DNA of 64,000 bases from Gracilaria gracilis (taxonomy: Eukaryota > Rhodophyta > Florideophyceae > Gracilariales > Gracilariaceae). The first letter of the stretch is position 1; each line of letters starts with the position of its first letter. Positions 29,668 through 41,485 of this stretch are shown piece after piece. The notes beneath the pieces were generated by a model, which was given only the letters and a program-made list of their open reading frames with translations, was not told the DNA's origin and made no database searches. Location: the NCBI GenBank assembly GCA_030374805.1, contig JARGSG010000084.1, forward strand, positions 186,001 through 250,000, in the 5' to 3' direction. The translations under genes and the position numbers were made by a program.

Positions 29668-31294
29668 TTACCCATCATTCGGCATGTCTTCTCCCTTGTG
29701 GTTCCAGTAGCTTACCCTGAAGTCGTGTTGTATGGCTGAGAGCGGCTCAGCGACTTCACCGTCGGCGCTCCAGCCATACCACCGTACGGTGTACTTCAGA
29801 CATTCTGGGGTACGGCGGTGAACTACCAGGCGTTCCACTGGGAACTCATTAGAAACCTGAGACGGTATTCCGTCACCACTTTGGTTTAGATTAGCACCAG
29901 TACTACTAGGGTAAGGTGCTTCTTGCGAAGGAGCAATTGTAATCACCTCAGGTGGTACGTAGTCCGGGTCGTCACCCTGGGCGTCATCATTAACCTCAAA
30001 GGGTATTTCGTCTTCCCGAGGCTGAGTTCTCACGGCAACTGCTTGTGGGTCACGTGCGGATTCTCCGCGCTCATTTCTGGTTTTCAGCATTCGAGATGCG
30101 ACCGTGATTCGGTCAATAGAGATCGTATTCTTTCTACCATCTTGGCTTACTGTCACCGTGTGATCGGTCACTCTAAATACCTTGAAAGGTTCCGATGATT
30201 TCGGAAGAAGCTTGGAATTGATATTCCTATCAATAGCTTCATCATCAACTTCAACACCTGAACGTGGTTTTGCTCCCTTCGGAGGGTGGTCAATAAACAC
30301 ACATTGACCGGGCGTAGCCGTTACCACTTGTGTTACCTTTCGGTCGTAGTCCTCCTTGTACCGCTTCTGGGAGGCTGTGAGCTTGCTCTCAGCATACTTG
30401 AGAGCACGCCTCAACTTCAAACGGGTATTCCGTTTGACCTGTGACGGTGTGAGCGAACCGGCTGCTTCTTGTCCTAATGGGTCTCCTTCAACAACAATAC
30501 CTGGTGGGTGTCTTGACAGTATCAGATCGAATGGCGTAGTTTGCGTCACTCGATGAACCTGAAGGTTATATGCATACTTCAAGGGCTAAACAAGTTCGTC
30601 CTAGCCAGTTTGGTGTTCTTCTGTATAGTGGCGCAACCTAGATACCATTGTTCGGCTAAAGCGCTCCACGTGCTCATTCGTTTGGGGATGATAGGCAGTG
30701 GTGAAGTAGTGCTTAATACCCAAGAAATTACAAACAGCTTCAAAGAACTTAGAAGCCAAGTTCGAACCATTGTCGCTAAGTAGATATAGCGGCGCACTAT
30801 ACGGGTAAATTCAGTTGTTCAAGAACGCTACCGCGAGGGTCTTAGACTTCGTGTCTTTCAAAGGTATTGCTCTAGTGAACTTCGAGAACATGTCAGTGAT
30901 TACGATGATGTACTGATACCCCTGGTGGTTTTTGGCTGAGGACCTAGAAGGTCTATTGCGACGAACTCGAGAGGACCCGCAGCAGGAGATGATTTCAAAT
31001 ATTTCTTGTGCTTGCGGAGACCTGCACGGGTTCGTACGCATGACTCGCACTGACCTACATAGTTTTAGATCTCCTGAGCCATATGAGGCCAATAGTACCC
31101 TTGTATCAAGGTGTGGTACATTCTCGTACCTCCAGGTGTCTTGATAGCCTTGGGTAGTAGGCAAGATGCAGCACCCGAGAGCGGAGCACCTTGGGCACCA
31201 CCTTTTGAAGGGAACAATCGATGGGAGCTCGCCTGACAAGGAAACAATTCCAGTCGATGTCAAAGTTTGAGTCCTTCATACCTACTTGGTCCAT
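29668..31294 (-). pseudogene. Chromovirus integrase with C-terminal chromodomain, broken
   Basis: Read on the minus strand across several frames: an integrase core with YQYIIVITDMFSKFTRAIPL, then LLSDNGSNLASKFF (second Asp) and HPQTNEHVERF (Glu), then KYAYNLQVHRVTQTTPFDLI, then the long C-terminal frame 30582-29668. The C-terminal end has PVERLVVHRRTPECLKYTVR, the start of a chromodomain, which in chromoviruses targets integration to modified chromatin. Several stops and frameshifts lie between 30583 and 31263. Only the last 304 residues remain in one frame. Confidence 0.82.
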
Positions 31295-31664
31295 GAGAGA
31301 GCGCCAATGAAAAATGTTTGCTTTCTTGTCTCAAAAATTTCTCATAGGTAGTCGGCATGACGTCTGTTCCCTCAAGGGCACGTATTTTCCTAGCGATGGC
31401 GTCACTAAACCACGTATCCTCTTCGGGAAAGGTCCAGAAACCTTCTAAGGTATCATTATCACCAACAGAGTCTCTAGAGATGATAAATCATGGAATAACA
31501 TCTTCTACCGGTTTGGTATCCAGAACATCTGTGGTAATGCAAGACATCGCGTCTGTAACATTGTGCTTTATATCTGGACGGTACTGTACGTCCTACTCGA
31601 ACTCTGAAAGTTGTAACCGGCATCGGGCAAGTCTGCCCGATGCGTCGGCGAGACCGAGTATCCA

Positions 31665-31892
31665 TCACAGGGCGTCATGGTCGGTTCGAAGCGTAAACCT
31701 TTCACAATATAGGTAGGGAAGGAGCATAAGCATGCTCCAGACCACAGCTAGACACTGCTTTTCGGTTGTTGTGTATTTCTTCGCTGCAGCGTGCAGAGCA
31801 CGGCTCCAGTACCCTATAGGTAGTTTCTCGCCGTTATACTGCTCCTGCATAATACAACAACCAATTTGGGCGTCCGAAGCGTCGGTATCCAT
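31665..31892 (-). pseudogene. Chromovirus RNase H domain fragment
   Basis: The frame MDTDASDAQIGCCIMQ (first catalytic Asp motif, TDAS) followed by PIGYWSRALHAAAKKYTTTE and FTLRTDHDAL matches the RNase H-like domain that follows gypsy reverse transcriptase. It is separated from the RT frame by one stop and breaks off before the integrase. Between 31295 and 31664 the frame is degenerate. Confidence 0.85.
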
Positions 31893-31895
31893 TTT

Positions 31896-32964
31896 CTATC
31901 GTAAACCAGATTTGGGTAGTGCCAAGATGGGAGGTGTCAAGAGCGCATGTTTCAGCGCCTCGAAGGCATCCATCTCCTCATTGGTAAGACATTCAAACAT
32001 TGTAGGTTGGCCTTTCACCAGCTTACTGTTGAAGGGAGCCGCTATCTTGGCAAATCTTTTGAGAAACTGGCGGTACACATTGCACAAACCTATGAAGGAG
32101 CAGATTTCCGTTTGGGACGTGGGTAGCTTCGCCTTTTGCACGGCCCGGATATTCCGCAGCGTCACTTCTAACCTTCCAGGGCTGATGATATGACCAAGGT
32201 ACTCTACCTCTTTGGTGAAGATTTCGCACTTGCGGAGCTTCATCGTTACTCCAGATTCCTTCAAAAGGTTTAGAACCTCCCTAACATGGTGGAAGTGTTC
32301 CTCTACCGTTCTGAAATATATGATTACATCATCGATGTACAACACAGCGGTTCCCCATTTCACCTTCGAAAGAATTATATCTAACGCCCTCTGAGAGGTA
32401 GCAGGCGCATATCGCTACCCAAAAGGCATACGCGTAAAGTGGAAGAACCCAGTACGGCAAGTAAACGTAGTTTTGTCCTTGTCTCCTTCCCTGATAGGTA
32501 CCTGCCAATAACCACAATTGGCGTCGAGAGTAGTAAAGATCTTGGCGTTGCCTAACTAAGCTATACACTCCTCCATTCTAGGTATTGGGTACAAATCCCT
32601 GATGTTCATACTATTCACTCTTCTGTAGTCCACACAGAACCGCATACGGGTATCATTCTTATTTGTGACCAGAAGCACAGGGCTGTTCTAGTCCCCATTT
32701 GCTGGTTCTATGACACCTTCACGCAGCATTCGCTCGACTCATTGATCTCAACATGAATGGCTTTGGGACCTGCTCGGTAAGGCTGCTGGTAACTGGGTTT
32801 CCAGCCTGGAAAAATATCAATACGGTAGCCTCAATTTGGCCTAACCGGCCCAACCAGATGGGTTCAAATTTTTCTAAGAAACTGAGGATCCGGTCTTGGT
32901 GCGGTTTACTCTCCGCAATGATCCGGACTTCCTCTCTCAAATTCCGCACTGGTTCCAGTTCCAT
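31896..32964 (-). pseudogene. Chromovirus reverse transcriptase, broken
   Basis: The best preserved frame (32363-31896) contains the catalytic AVLYIDDVIIYF (YxDD box), GVTMKLRKCEIFTKEVEYLG and ICSFIGLCNVYRQFLKRFAK, standard gypsy RT thumb and connection motifs. Upstream to about 32964 the palm and fingers can be followed in shifting frames with stops, including a TTLDA-type first Asp motif near 32520-32550. The enzyme cannot be made from this copy. Confidence 0.87.
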
Positions 32965-33199
32965 GGACTTTCCCTGATCTCAAACCTTAAAGGTATCGGG
33001 AGTGTTCTGTTCCATTTTGGTTTTTGTCGATAATGGGGGCGCATATGTGGGATATGGCGTATCTATCCTCTCCCTTCCTTAGAAGTGGCGACCTCGCCCA
33101 GCCCATTAGGTGATACCGTAAGAACCCCTTGTGGTGCCGGTAATGCAATCTCAATAGTGGTATTCTTGGGTAACTTAACAATATGATTGCTAAAGTTAC

Positions 33200-33790
33200 T
33201 CAAGTACACTTTGAAGATTTGGTTAGGGATGTTGTCAATGATCCGTTTGCCATCAAGTCGAGATGTCTCTCTGCTAACCTAGAATGGTTCTGTAGCATTA
33301 CCAATCCTGCTTTTGCGCATGAGACATTCCCTACCATTTGGGTCATAGCCGGGATTGAAACCAATGTGGTGAGGCGTATCTTGCTAGAGACCGTTTCGGT
33401 GGGTATATTGGACCTCTGCTTCTGACGCCAACCATATTTGGTTTGCGTAATACCTTGTATGGCAATACGACCATTCTGACGGAGAGCGACCGTTCGGGAC
33501 CCTGGCAAAATTGCCTTGACATGTTTGTCAACAAAGTTGGTTCCGAGGATACAGTCTGTTGCCAGAAAATCCACGGAAAAAAAATTGAGCTCCACCTTCA
33601 AGGTTCCAAGTTGTACCACAGTAGTCAACATTCCTCTAAGGTGCAGTGGGTACTCGTTAGCGTCTATCAATGGGTTGACAGTCGGGGCAGATCGAATGTT
33701 CCGCGAGACTGCATCGGGTATGACGCGAGCGTTCCGAACATTCGGACCGGCGCCGGTATCAAGTACACACGCAACGGGAACCTGTAGGTA
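33200..33790 (-). pseudogene. Chromovirus aspartic protease
   Basis: On the minus strand an in-frame CVLDTGAGPNV (33749-33760 encodes DTGA) gives the catalytic DTG-A motif of retropepsins. The same frame then continues through VQLGTLKVELNFFSVDFLATDCILGTNF, where CILGTNF matches the family's ILG flap-side motif. Its place between gag and RT is canonical. No initiating ATG is expected, as it is part of a polyprotein. Confidence 0.8.
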
Positions 33791-33944
33791 ATTGAGAAAG
33801 ATTATTGAAGCATTAACTTAATAGTTATTGTACTTCATCAGGCAAACCACATTGGGTACATCTGATTCTTTTTTCCCCACATTTAAGGTTTCCCGTTCCG
33901 GTATCGACGGGACCGCCAGTCCACGGTTAGGGGTGGCCCCTACG

Positions 33945-35448
33945 CTAACCGTTCGGTGTTTTTCTGCTCCTTTTGAGCGGGACTGTCCTTCTCCAAGATT
34001 GGTGTTTCCTCGACGAGATGAACCTGAGATGGTGATGGTTGAACTTGTTCCCTCTTTCCAGATCCATATAGGTTACGGTGGTTTTGCTGCCTGGCAAGAT
34101 CAGATGTCCTCGCACCCCTGGGAGTATTTTGTCACATCTGTTTGCCAGATAGTGTGGTGATAAACAGAGCCAGCAAACCAATCTACCTGTCGGGGGATCA
34201 CGCGTTGCCATGGAGCTAGGTCTGGTTACCGGATTGGTCGGTGGTGTAGCATATGAGGAGGCTTGCGAACCACCCGTGGAGGTTTTTTGAGTGCTCGCCG
34301 AACTTGGTGGCGACCTTACCGAAGCAGGTGGTACTGTCGACGACCGAATACCAATTGAGGTGGCTTGTGACTGAGCCTGTGGCGCAGACACGAGATGAAC
34401 CGCCATCTCTGTTGTTACACGAATGAGCGAATCACCCTCAGAGGTAGTGCTTTCTTCTAGCTCCAATACTGACCGTTTGGGTTTGTCATTTGAGGCATGG
34501 GACGCCAATGGCTTCTTCCGGTGAAGGAGAGTGTCACCGAGGCCTTGGGTGCAACGGGCAAGCTCATTATAGTCCACCTCTCGGTTTTTCACCAGGTAGT
34601 TGCGTACCTGAGAACGTATCGCTTTGTCGACATTGTCGGCTGAGACCGATTTTAACAAACTAGTGGTGAACACATTACCGCATCGGGTAGACAGATTCCA
34701 AAGGCCAAACTAGAATTCCATTTTGTTTTGGCTAGAGCGCTGGAGATATGCCTGGTTTCTTCTTTGTCGCCCCTCTTCTGGTTCAGACGAATCGTTCTGC
34801 GGACCACCAATATTGGCGTCCTTTCGAACGCTACCTTCAACGGGTGGCAAGTACACGTCCCGAGGGCCCATCTCCACATGGCCCTCTTGACCTTGCCTTA
34901 AACCTTGTAGGTACGCACTATCGGCCGGAATTGGCCTGATTGGTTTGGAAGAACCTGCGGGAATCTCTTGTGGTATGCGAGTGACCATATTCATCTAGGG
35001 GTTTTGGCTTCCGCCATTCCCTCAGAAACCCAAAGGTCTTGAACAACTCAGTATATATGCTTTCGGCCCCCGTTAAGAGGTATGTTTCAACCAACTAAGG
35101 TATGAGCTGAGAGAGCTCGTGCACGGCTCGATCAACCACCAAACTGGTAACGGCGTCCATGTCCGTGGAGTTCATAGCCTCATTAACTGTAGCGGTAAAA
35201 AGAGCTATCGCTCGATCTTCCAATTGGGGGCAAAGGTCCTCCACCGTTTTCGGCAAATCCTTAATAGGTTTATGGGGCAACGGAGACTGAGTGCCCGTAT
35301 CCTTTGAGGTTCCCGCCCTAGGTTTCCGAAGCAGCTCCTCGGGATTATCCAGAATGGGTTTGGCAGCAGAAGCCGCACCAGAACCCTTGTGGCTAGGTGG
35401 CGCACTAGCGCCACAAGTAATCCTTGTAGGTCTTTCCATAGTGGCCAA
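33945..35448 (-). pseudogene. Chromovirus gag remains with zinc knuckle
   Basis: Three minus-strand frames (35448-35095, 34994-34710, 34673-33945) succeed one another. The last ends with a Ser/Pro-rich linker and CWLCLSPHYLANRC, a zinc-knuckle-like motif with spacing C-x2-C-x3-H-x5-C instead of the usual C-x2-C-x4-H-x4-C, then a basic tail. The first carries a helical segment (ATVNEAMNSTDMDAVTSLVV). Stops between the frames show decay. Confidence 0.7.
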
Positions 35449-35564
35449 TAGTGGTATCCAATTGCTTTGCGAGTATTCCTACGAGACCAAATAGGTGTGG
35501 TAACTTCCCGAATCCTTTCGAAAGTCTTCTGTTCGCCAGTAAACGTACGACAAAAACAAAGGAA

Positions 35565-35584
35565 CTTCTAGGTCGGGAGACCAA
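35565..35584 (-). other. Primer-binding-site-like sequence
   Basis: Two bases inside the 5' LTR the minus strand reads TGGTCTCCCGACCTAGAAG, which begins TGG like the complement of a tRNA CCA end. The priming tRNA was not identified. Confidence 0.5.
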
Positions 35585-35586
35585 AA

Positions 35587-36093
35587 TGTCGTACAAATAC
35601 CGATAAGATGTGTGGTCCGCCTGGTGGAGGGAGCACGAGAGGGCTCAACCTAAAGGAGAAAAACACACACACAATATGGTTGTAAAGTACTTGAAACCTG
35701 CACAGGCATACGACGGGTTAACTAGTCTAGACCGTGTAGATGTACGGTAGAAGACGTCGACGCGCGGTAAAACCTGAATAGTAATAGAGTAGCAATGACC
35801 AAGATGGTATAGTTACTGACCTAATGGTGCCTGACTTTACAATACCCATAGGGGAAGGCAAGGTGCAACACAATATATACAAGGTGCACCGACGCCGATC
35901 TCTCATGCGGGCATGACTTCATCGGCTGCACCCATTATTTACTGTCATGGGCCAGCAATGCTAAGCTAAACTAAACTAGAAATTAGAAATTAGGAACTAT
36001 GAAATAGAGAATACCAACTGGGTGGGGTGCAGCCAACAAGGCGCACAAGTAGGCCCACGTGGCACCAACCCATTGAGGTCTTGTTGTACTACA
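35587..36093 (-). repeat. Chromovirus 5' LTR (family A)
   Basis: It is 507 bp and matches 23264-23764 over its length. It ends TGTCGTACAAATACCG in plus-strand reading at 35587 and GTACTACA at 36093. Differences from the 3' LTR are scattered substitutions and short indels. Confidence 0.92.
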
Positions 36094-36620
36094 GCGGCGG
36101 CCTGCAGTCGTGTGACTTTAATGAGCCGAAACGGTGAAGAAGGGTGGAAGCACCGGGCAGTCGAAAAGAGATTGGGCGGTAGGTATCACCAGGCGCGTAC
36201 AGGTGCGCGCAGAAGAGTACGAACGGTCTGAGAAACCTTAGTATAATTACCGTTTGGTCTATCGTTAGCTCAAGCTGGCGAAGAAGATGTTTGGCAGAAG
36301 ATACTCGTCGTTTACGACTAGGGCCTCGGGAGATCCGAGCTACAACTAAATATAGGGTCTGGGCCCCTCCTGACTACGGTACGATCGGTCTAACTTGCCT
36401 CGTCACTACCCAACCTGCATATGTGTCCCAATTGTACGCTATTTCAACTTGTCCGGCACTGGATCACCAAGCCGTACACGTGGCGATGCCACTGCCCCGA
36501 CCCACCGCGCACCACCCCTTTGTACGTTAACGGCCAATCAGATACGCTGCGCACCACCTCGGGCCGACTATACGACAACAATTGTAGGGACCATAGATTC
36601 AACTACGTAGATGCAGCAAG
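36094..36620. other. Spacer between chromovirus and piggyBac remnant
   Basis: No supported gene. Plus-strand frames at 36291-36678 overlap in several phases and may be the decayed N-terminal region of the following piggyBac transposase; the first recognisable match starts about 36621. Confidence 0.35.
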
Positions 36621-37575
36621 CCGGCCGGCCTTGAAAGAAGCTATCTATCTACAGCATGAAACACGCGAACCGTGGTGACTGGCGATTTGTTCAGTCTTTC
36701 AATTGAGCAGAGGGACAAACTCTACGATTATCGTTGCAGAGAAATCGGGGTTGGTGGTTTTCAAAGATCGCACTGTCGGGGTTTTCTATACTGACGATGT
36801 GAAAGACACGCCTCGCAATCGCATCAATCATCCAGATGTTCACGCTCTTCGCTGTGTACATAGTTGGGGGCCATTGATGCGGTGGACTGGAGAAGAGTCT
36901 TTACGCCGAACTACTTTACAAGCGCCTTGTATTATCGTGGCTTATACCCCTTTCATGAACGGTGTTCATCGGTACGATCAGTTCCGTTCGACCAGCTTAA
37001 CAATGTGAAATGAGCGACGCGTCACCATGAGTCTTTTCACATTCGTACTGGATGCAAGCATTTTAAATGCCCATGCGTCACTAAAGGCGATAACGGGCCT
37101 TGGAGAGCTTATAATTGATGCTCGTATAATGAAACAACGAATACTACATCAACTCGTAGCGGAGCACGCCGACTATCAACAACAACGAGCATCTCTTACG
37201 TCTCTAAACTCAGGTATGGAGGCTTCGAACGGTGCTTTACATGACACAATCTCAGGAGAAATGCCGCATACTCTATTGGAAACAAATCAGAGAAAGAGCG
37301 TTCACTGCGTACTGTGTAATCTGTTGTCTTCGAACGGCAGAGTAGAATACACAATGTACTCGTGCAGCGTCTGTCTCCGAGAATTCCACGTAAATTGTTT
37401 TACATTCTATCATTACAAGCATATATTTCGTGACTCTCGTCCTGGTATATACCAAGCGATTACCTCTGCGGAAAGAGCTCAACTATCAATAAGGTACCGC
37501 AAGAGGCCCAAAAAGCCACAGCCACAATTTCAAACGCCAAACGTATCTCGAAAAAGTAAAGATACTCCTGTTTGA
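36621..37575 (+). pseudogene. piggyBac-like transposase, 3' half, broken
   Basis: From about 36621 (RPALKEAI) the sequence follows a piggyBac (DDE_Tnp_1_7) transposase. It includes LVVFKDRTVGVFYTDDV, corresponding to the WxDxK Asp region, and AYTPFMNGVHRYDQFRS, corresponding to YNxxMGGVDxxDQ. In the latter the catalytic GGVD Asp is His here. After a TGA at 37006-37008 the same frame continues with LFTFVLDASILNAHASL. It ends with the cysteine-rich C-terminal zinc finger, HCVLCNLL, YSCSVCLREFHVNCF, followed by a basic tail. A frameshift near 36680-36705 and the in-frame TGA, plus loss of a catalytic Asp, make it non-functional. A second fragment of the same family is at 48073-48306. Confidence 0.75.
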
Positions 37576-39401
37576 AGCCCATGTATGCACCATCTTTTTG
37601 AGGCCATATACGACGAATACATTCCAGAATGCATGACGGGAGCTGAACTCTATTGTCTTTCCCAAGAAAACCGTACTTTTCGTATGTATACACCTGATAG
37701 GCTCTCTTACGCGCTTTTTGTTTATTGTCGACACACTATTGTCGGGGTACTCCAGAATCGTTTTCTCTACCACCAATGCCCTGTACTGCCACCATAACAT
37801 GGCAGCCCACCACACCTCTGGCGGGCAACAGCCTCATTATGTGGAGCCCCTTGCGGAATGTTGATTTGAATTGCACTAGTTGGGGCCTCTTAATCGCTGC
37901 TTGCCCTACCATGTTTTTGTGGCTCTAAGCTATACCGTGGGAACAGCTCACCAAATTCGCGTTGTTGTTGCAAACAAATAATACGCATATTAGCAACTTT
38001 GACAGGCTCATGTTGATCATCGAGCAGTTCTTGTTGGTTCTCATTCGTACTATCCAGGGCCGTACTAGCACAGCACTGTCCAGTTTCTCTCTGTTTTTTC
38101 TGCATTCAAACGCCCAGTTTTGAGGCAGCGACGTCCGCCTACAATCTGATTTTCAAAGAAACTCGTCTGTTGTTCTTCGCAGCCTCTATACCTGACAGCG
38201 ACAACGATGGGTTGCAAGACGGAAAGCCGATAGACGTCGACGAGAGCCACTGCAATAACTTGGCAATTTTCAAAGAGCCAAATGTGCACTGTCGTAACCA
38301 GAAGAGAACGTAGCACGTAGATCATAGTGAGATGAGCTGAGAAAAGAGACAACCGTCTTGCAATCGCTCAAAGTGCACACCAAGAGTTGACTGAAATATG
38401 TGCACTACGAAAGTATTTTCTACAGCAATCTGCACCACAAACTGGCATATTTTCGAGCGATATAATTAGCTCTTGGATATTTCTAGCGTTGTGTACATAA
38501 AGACTTTAAGGTCCAAAAGGGTTAAGTTCAATGCATAGTTTAAAAGTTTTCAAAAAAATGTTATTTATCGGTAACTTATTATAGTCTCTCTTTTGTCAGG
38601 AGAGGCGCTTCTACGCACTCATTACTGCTCTGCGCTTGAAGCCGGAACACAGAAAAGAATGCAACGACCCCAGAAAGTAGTTTATATACACTTTCGTAAA
38701 TAAAAATGCACACTCTGCATTACATAATAAAAATGAACTACAAAACTTTTATTACAGCATTCATTGTTTTGCCAACTTCCATAAAAATGTTTGAACACTA
38801 AATGAACATATTAATTCACGAATTACCAATTTGCATTTGGACCCATTCGTAACATATTATAGACTTTACTCAAATGGAATAATCGTAGATGTAAGATAGC
38901 CAGAAGTGACACGATGCCTACTTCTCCTTCGTCGGTACAATGTATACAAAAATTACGTTCAAAATTTTGTACAAATCCCGATTTCTGAAAAATGATTTTT
39001 GTACAACTTGAAAGCAACACAATTACCTCCTCTTCGGCCTGCACGAGCTTTTCTTCAGTATCACAGCCTCCAATTAATTGAAGCAATCTCGCCAATCGCC
39101 AAAACGAGGCGAAATAACAGATAAAGCCAGCCCCGCTTCTTTACTTTCCTGTATTACACAACAAAAGTGTTCAAAAGCCAATAGCTTTCCCAAACGTTGC
39201 TGTTTCCGTCTCACGGAGATATTTGACATTTCTCTTCTTTGAACCGTTCTTGATGCAAACGCACACGTACCTGCGTGAAAAAAGAAGAGGAATTTGTTTG
39301 ACAATATTTTTTCAACATTCATGAAGCTTGTACCGCTATCAATATTTCAAGACATGCAAAAAACGTCTCCCTGAACTTTTAATGATCATTTTAAGCGACT
39401 C
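37576..39401. other. AT-rich stretch, no supported gene
   Basis: Short frames on both strands (for example minus 38823-39095 and 39074-39322, and plus 37585-37797) lack family motifs. No terminal repeats of the piggyBac element could be identified here. Confidence 0.45.
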
Positions 39402-39967
39402 ATGGCCCTACAAAGAGCAAAGGTAAAGAAAAAAGAGTCCGTAACAAGCAACATAGGAGAATATGGGGAGCGAGAAGCTCGTATAGACGACCTCATCCTC
39501 GAAATGGAGGAGAAAGTGGAAGTCAACCGGCTAGAGAAAGAAGAGCAACTTCATAAAAAGAAAGAGCTAATTGAAACTGGTGGGCGACTCGCAAACAGGT
39601 GCTTAAAATAGGTAAATCGGAAAATTTGAGATAAGAAAAACGTTCTTCGAGGTCTAATCAGAAGAAGAGACCAGAAATTACCGAAGCTCCGCGATGACAG
39701 GATTATTTTACCTGTCTGATTTTAGAGCATGGAAAGGAGCGCAAGGAAGTGGAGCAGAAGCGAATGGATATCGAACGCGAATGTTTTCAGATTGAACAAG
39801 AAAAAAATGAAAAAGAGTTGAAGCAGAAGGAAACGAGTCATAGAATTGAGCTGCAAGAGCAGAAAATTGTCATGGAGAGAGAAGAGCGAGGGTTGGCACG
39901 AATGGAAAGAAAGAAAATGCTCGGCCTTATTGAAAGGCAAAATTCAACTGCTTCCTCGTGCGCCTGA
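39402..39967 (+). CDS. Coiled-coil protein fragment, possibly spliced
   Basis: Two plus-strand frames, 39402-39611 and 39749-39967, are both highly charged helices (LILEMEEKVEVNRLEKEEQ; QEKNEKELKQKETSHRIEL). A 3' splice-like CTGTCTGATTTTAG ends at about 39725. A GTGGGC within the first frame would join the two in phase, but that donor is weak. This composition is common in the C-terminal part of Myb/SANT- or NAM-associated transposon proteins (PIF/Harbinger partners) but also in ordinary coiled coils. There is no DNA-binding domain in view. Function unknown. Confidence 0.35.
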
Positions 39968-40725
39968 TAGCCATTACATGTCCTTCTCCCATGTTGACTT
40001 CAATTGCTTCATATAAAGCAGCATTGCGTTTTGTGTGTTCTGCAGCAAAAACAACATTCATCGCTCAACTCCCAATCAAGCGACGGCGTGTGGATCGATG
40101 TGCAGCGTTCCCAGGGCGGAGAGCCGTTCTTCGTCGTGCGCGATCTTGGGAGGCGCTCATGATAATGGGGTGTTGAGTTGTAAATCACCCATTCCAAACT
40201 TGCAGATCCCTTTCGGCTTCGACAACTGCACCCCAGAGATTGGGGCTTCAGACGGGGCCGAACCCTGCACTGATCCGTTTAGTGTCGATGAGAGCGACAA
40301 GAGCAACATTACACGTTCAAGATCAACTTGCTCAACGAGTAGCATGTTGGAGAAAGCTGCCAAAGCAAAACTACTACTTGGCACAGGGCATCATAGAGAT
40401 TCAGAGCTTCGAGGCTTGGAAACTGCTGTCTCACAATCCTATAACACAGACCATCTTGTTTTGAATCATTCAGGATGGGGGTACAAGAAAATGAGCTCAT
40501 AGTCTGTGTGATTGGGAAAAGAACGTCCACCGCACAGGTCCATCTCCCAGACCCACTTCAGAGTTCTCAACCATTGACTTCATCTCTTGAAGGCTATCAA
40601 GACAAAAGTGGAAATACTGAGAGTATTGAAATGAAGGACAACACTCCTTGGAAGCGATTTGAGGTACTTAGTTAATTTCCGCATCATGCGTTAGTAGATA
40701 TATATGAGCTACACCGCTATTAGCG
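39968..40725. other. Spacer with a weak plus-strand frame
   Basis: The 155-codon frame at 40035-40502 is Ser- and Asp-rich with no domain. It could be a further exon of the coiled-coil frame before it. It is not accepted as a separate gene. Confidence 0.3.
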
Positions 40726-41485
40726 TGTCGCCTCGCTGAGGTAATTTCCACACATGTACACGTAGATTACACTGCTCGAGGCGCCGCCTAGCGGGTGTGA
40801 ATAGCACACGTGTAGCACGGATATGCCGGAGGCAGTGCACCCAGCATTGCTGTATTGACGTAGATATTTTATAGATTATTTTGCCTGGCGCACCCACTGT
40901 CAGTGGTGCGCCGAGCTAAGTACTTAGAGGGTTGAGCATCGCTCCCCCAAGTAAACTGCCCGTTGCCAAGCAAGGGCTTCCTGGCTCTAACTATCACGCC
41001 TTCGCGGATTGTTCACCTCCAAGTGGAGTGACATCCGTGTTGTTCACGTATAGTTACCCACCCTTGTGGCGCTCAGAGTATAACCACTATTTGTGTGTCT
41101 CGTTTCGAGCTATTGTCGTACACTCGCCCCTGTATCGGATTTGCTTTATTCTCTCTATCTTTTCTACACTCTGGTGGTTTGCTTTCTCCCCTTTTTTGGG
41201 TTTGCCTTTTGCCCTGTTCGCAGTGGCCCGTTTCCGACACCTTGTCGTTGCCGTGCTACTCTCTTTCGATGACTCATCTCGTGACCGTGTGAACACGTAG
41301 ATCTCTACCCAGTACAAATCAGCCTCAACGCTCCGACGCTTGTCGTGGTGGTTTGACCTCGGATTTACACCCGGCTTAGCTGTGTCATTCCCAGAGTGCT
41401 CCGTTCGCTGTGCTGCCCTGTCGAGGGGAAGGTTCTGAACGTCTTTGTGAGCTTGCGCTTTTCCCGCCAAAGGCGTTGCTCCACA
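40726..41485 (-). repeat. Probable solo LTR, family B (diverged)
   Basis: On the minus strand it begins TGTGGAGCAACGCC, then TTGGCGGGAAAAG, matching TGTAGTGCAACGCCAGAGGCGG at 22050. Length (760 bp) is close to the 767 bp of that copy, and it lies in the opposite orientation. In plus reading it has an AT-rich box (40865-40880), a strong hairpin GGCGCACCCACTG-TC-AGTGGTGCGCC (40886-40912) and a CTAAGTA site. No perfect target duplication was found (TAGCG versus TGAAA), so ends may be off or decayed. Confidence 0.45.

Larger units (their letters stand above)
23264..36093 (-). mobile_element. Ty3/gypsy chromovirus-type LTR retrotransposon, 12.8 kb, degenerate
   Basis: Two direct LTRs (23264-23764 and 35587-36093) bound minus-strand coding remains in the order gag, protease, reverse transcriptase, RNase H, integrase, chromodomain. 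That order, with integrase last and a C-terminal chromodomain, is diagnostic of chromoviruses. A purine tract abuts the 3' LTR and a primer-binding-like TGGT sits 2 bases inside the 5' LTR. Each gene carries stops and frameshifts and the LTRs have diverged visibly, so the copy is old and dead. It is unusually long because about 3.8 kb of antisense-coding DNA and a 2-kb pogo element lie between pol and the 3' LTR. The pentamers just outside 21986 (ACGGC) and after 36093 (GCGGC) differ at one position and may be the old target duplication of the whole complex. Confidence 0.88.
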
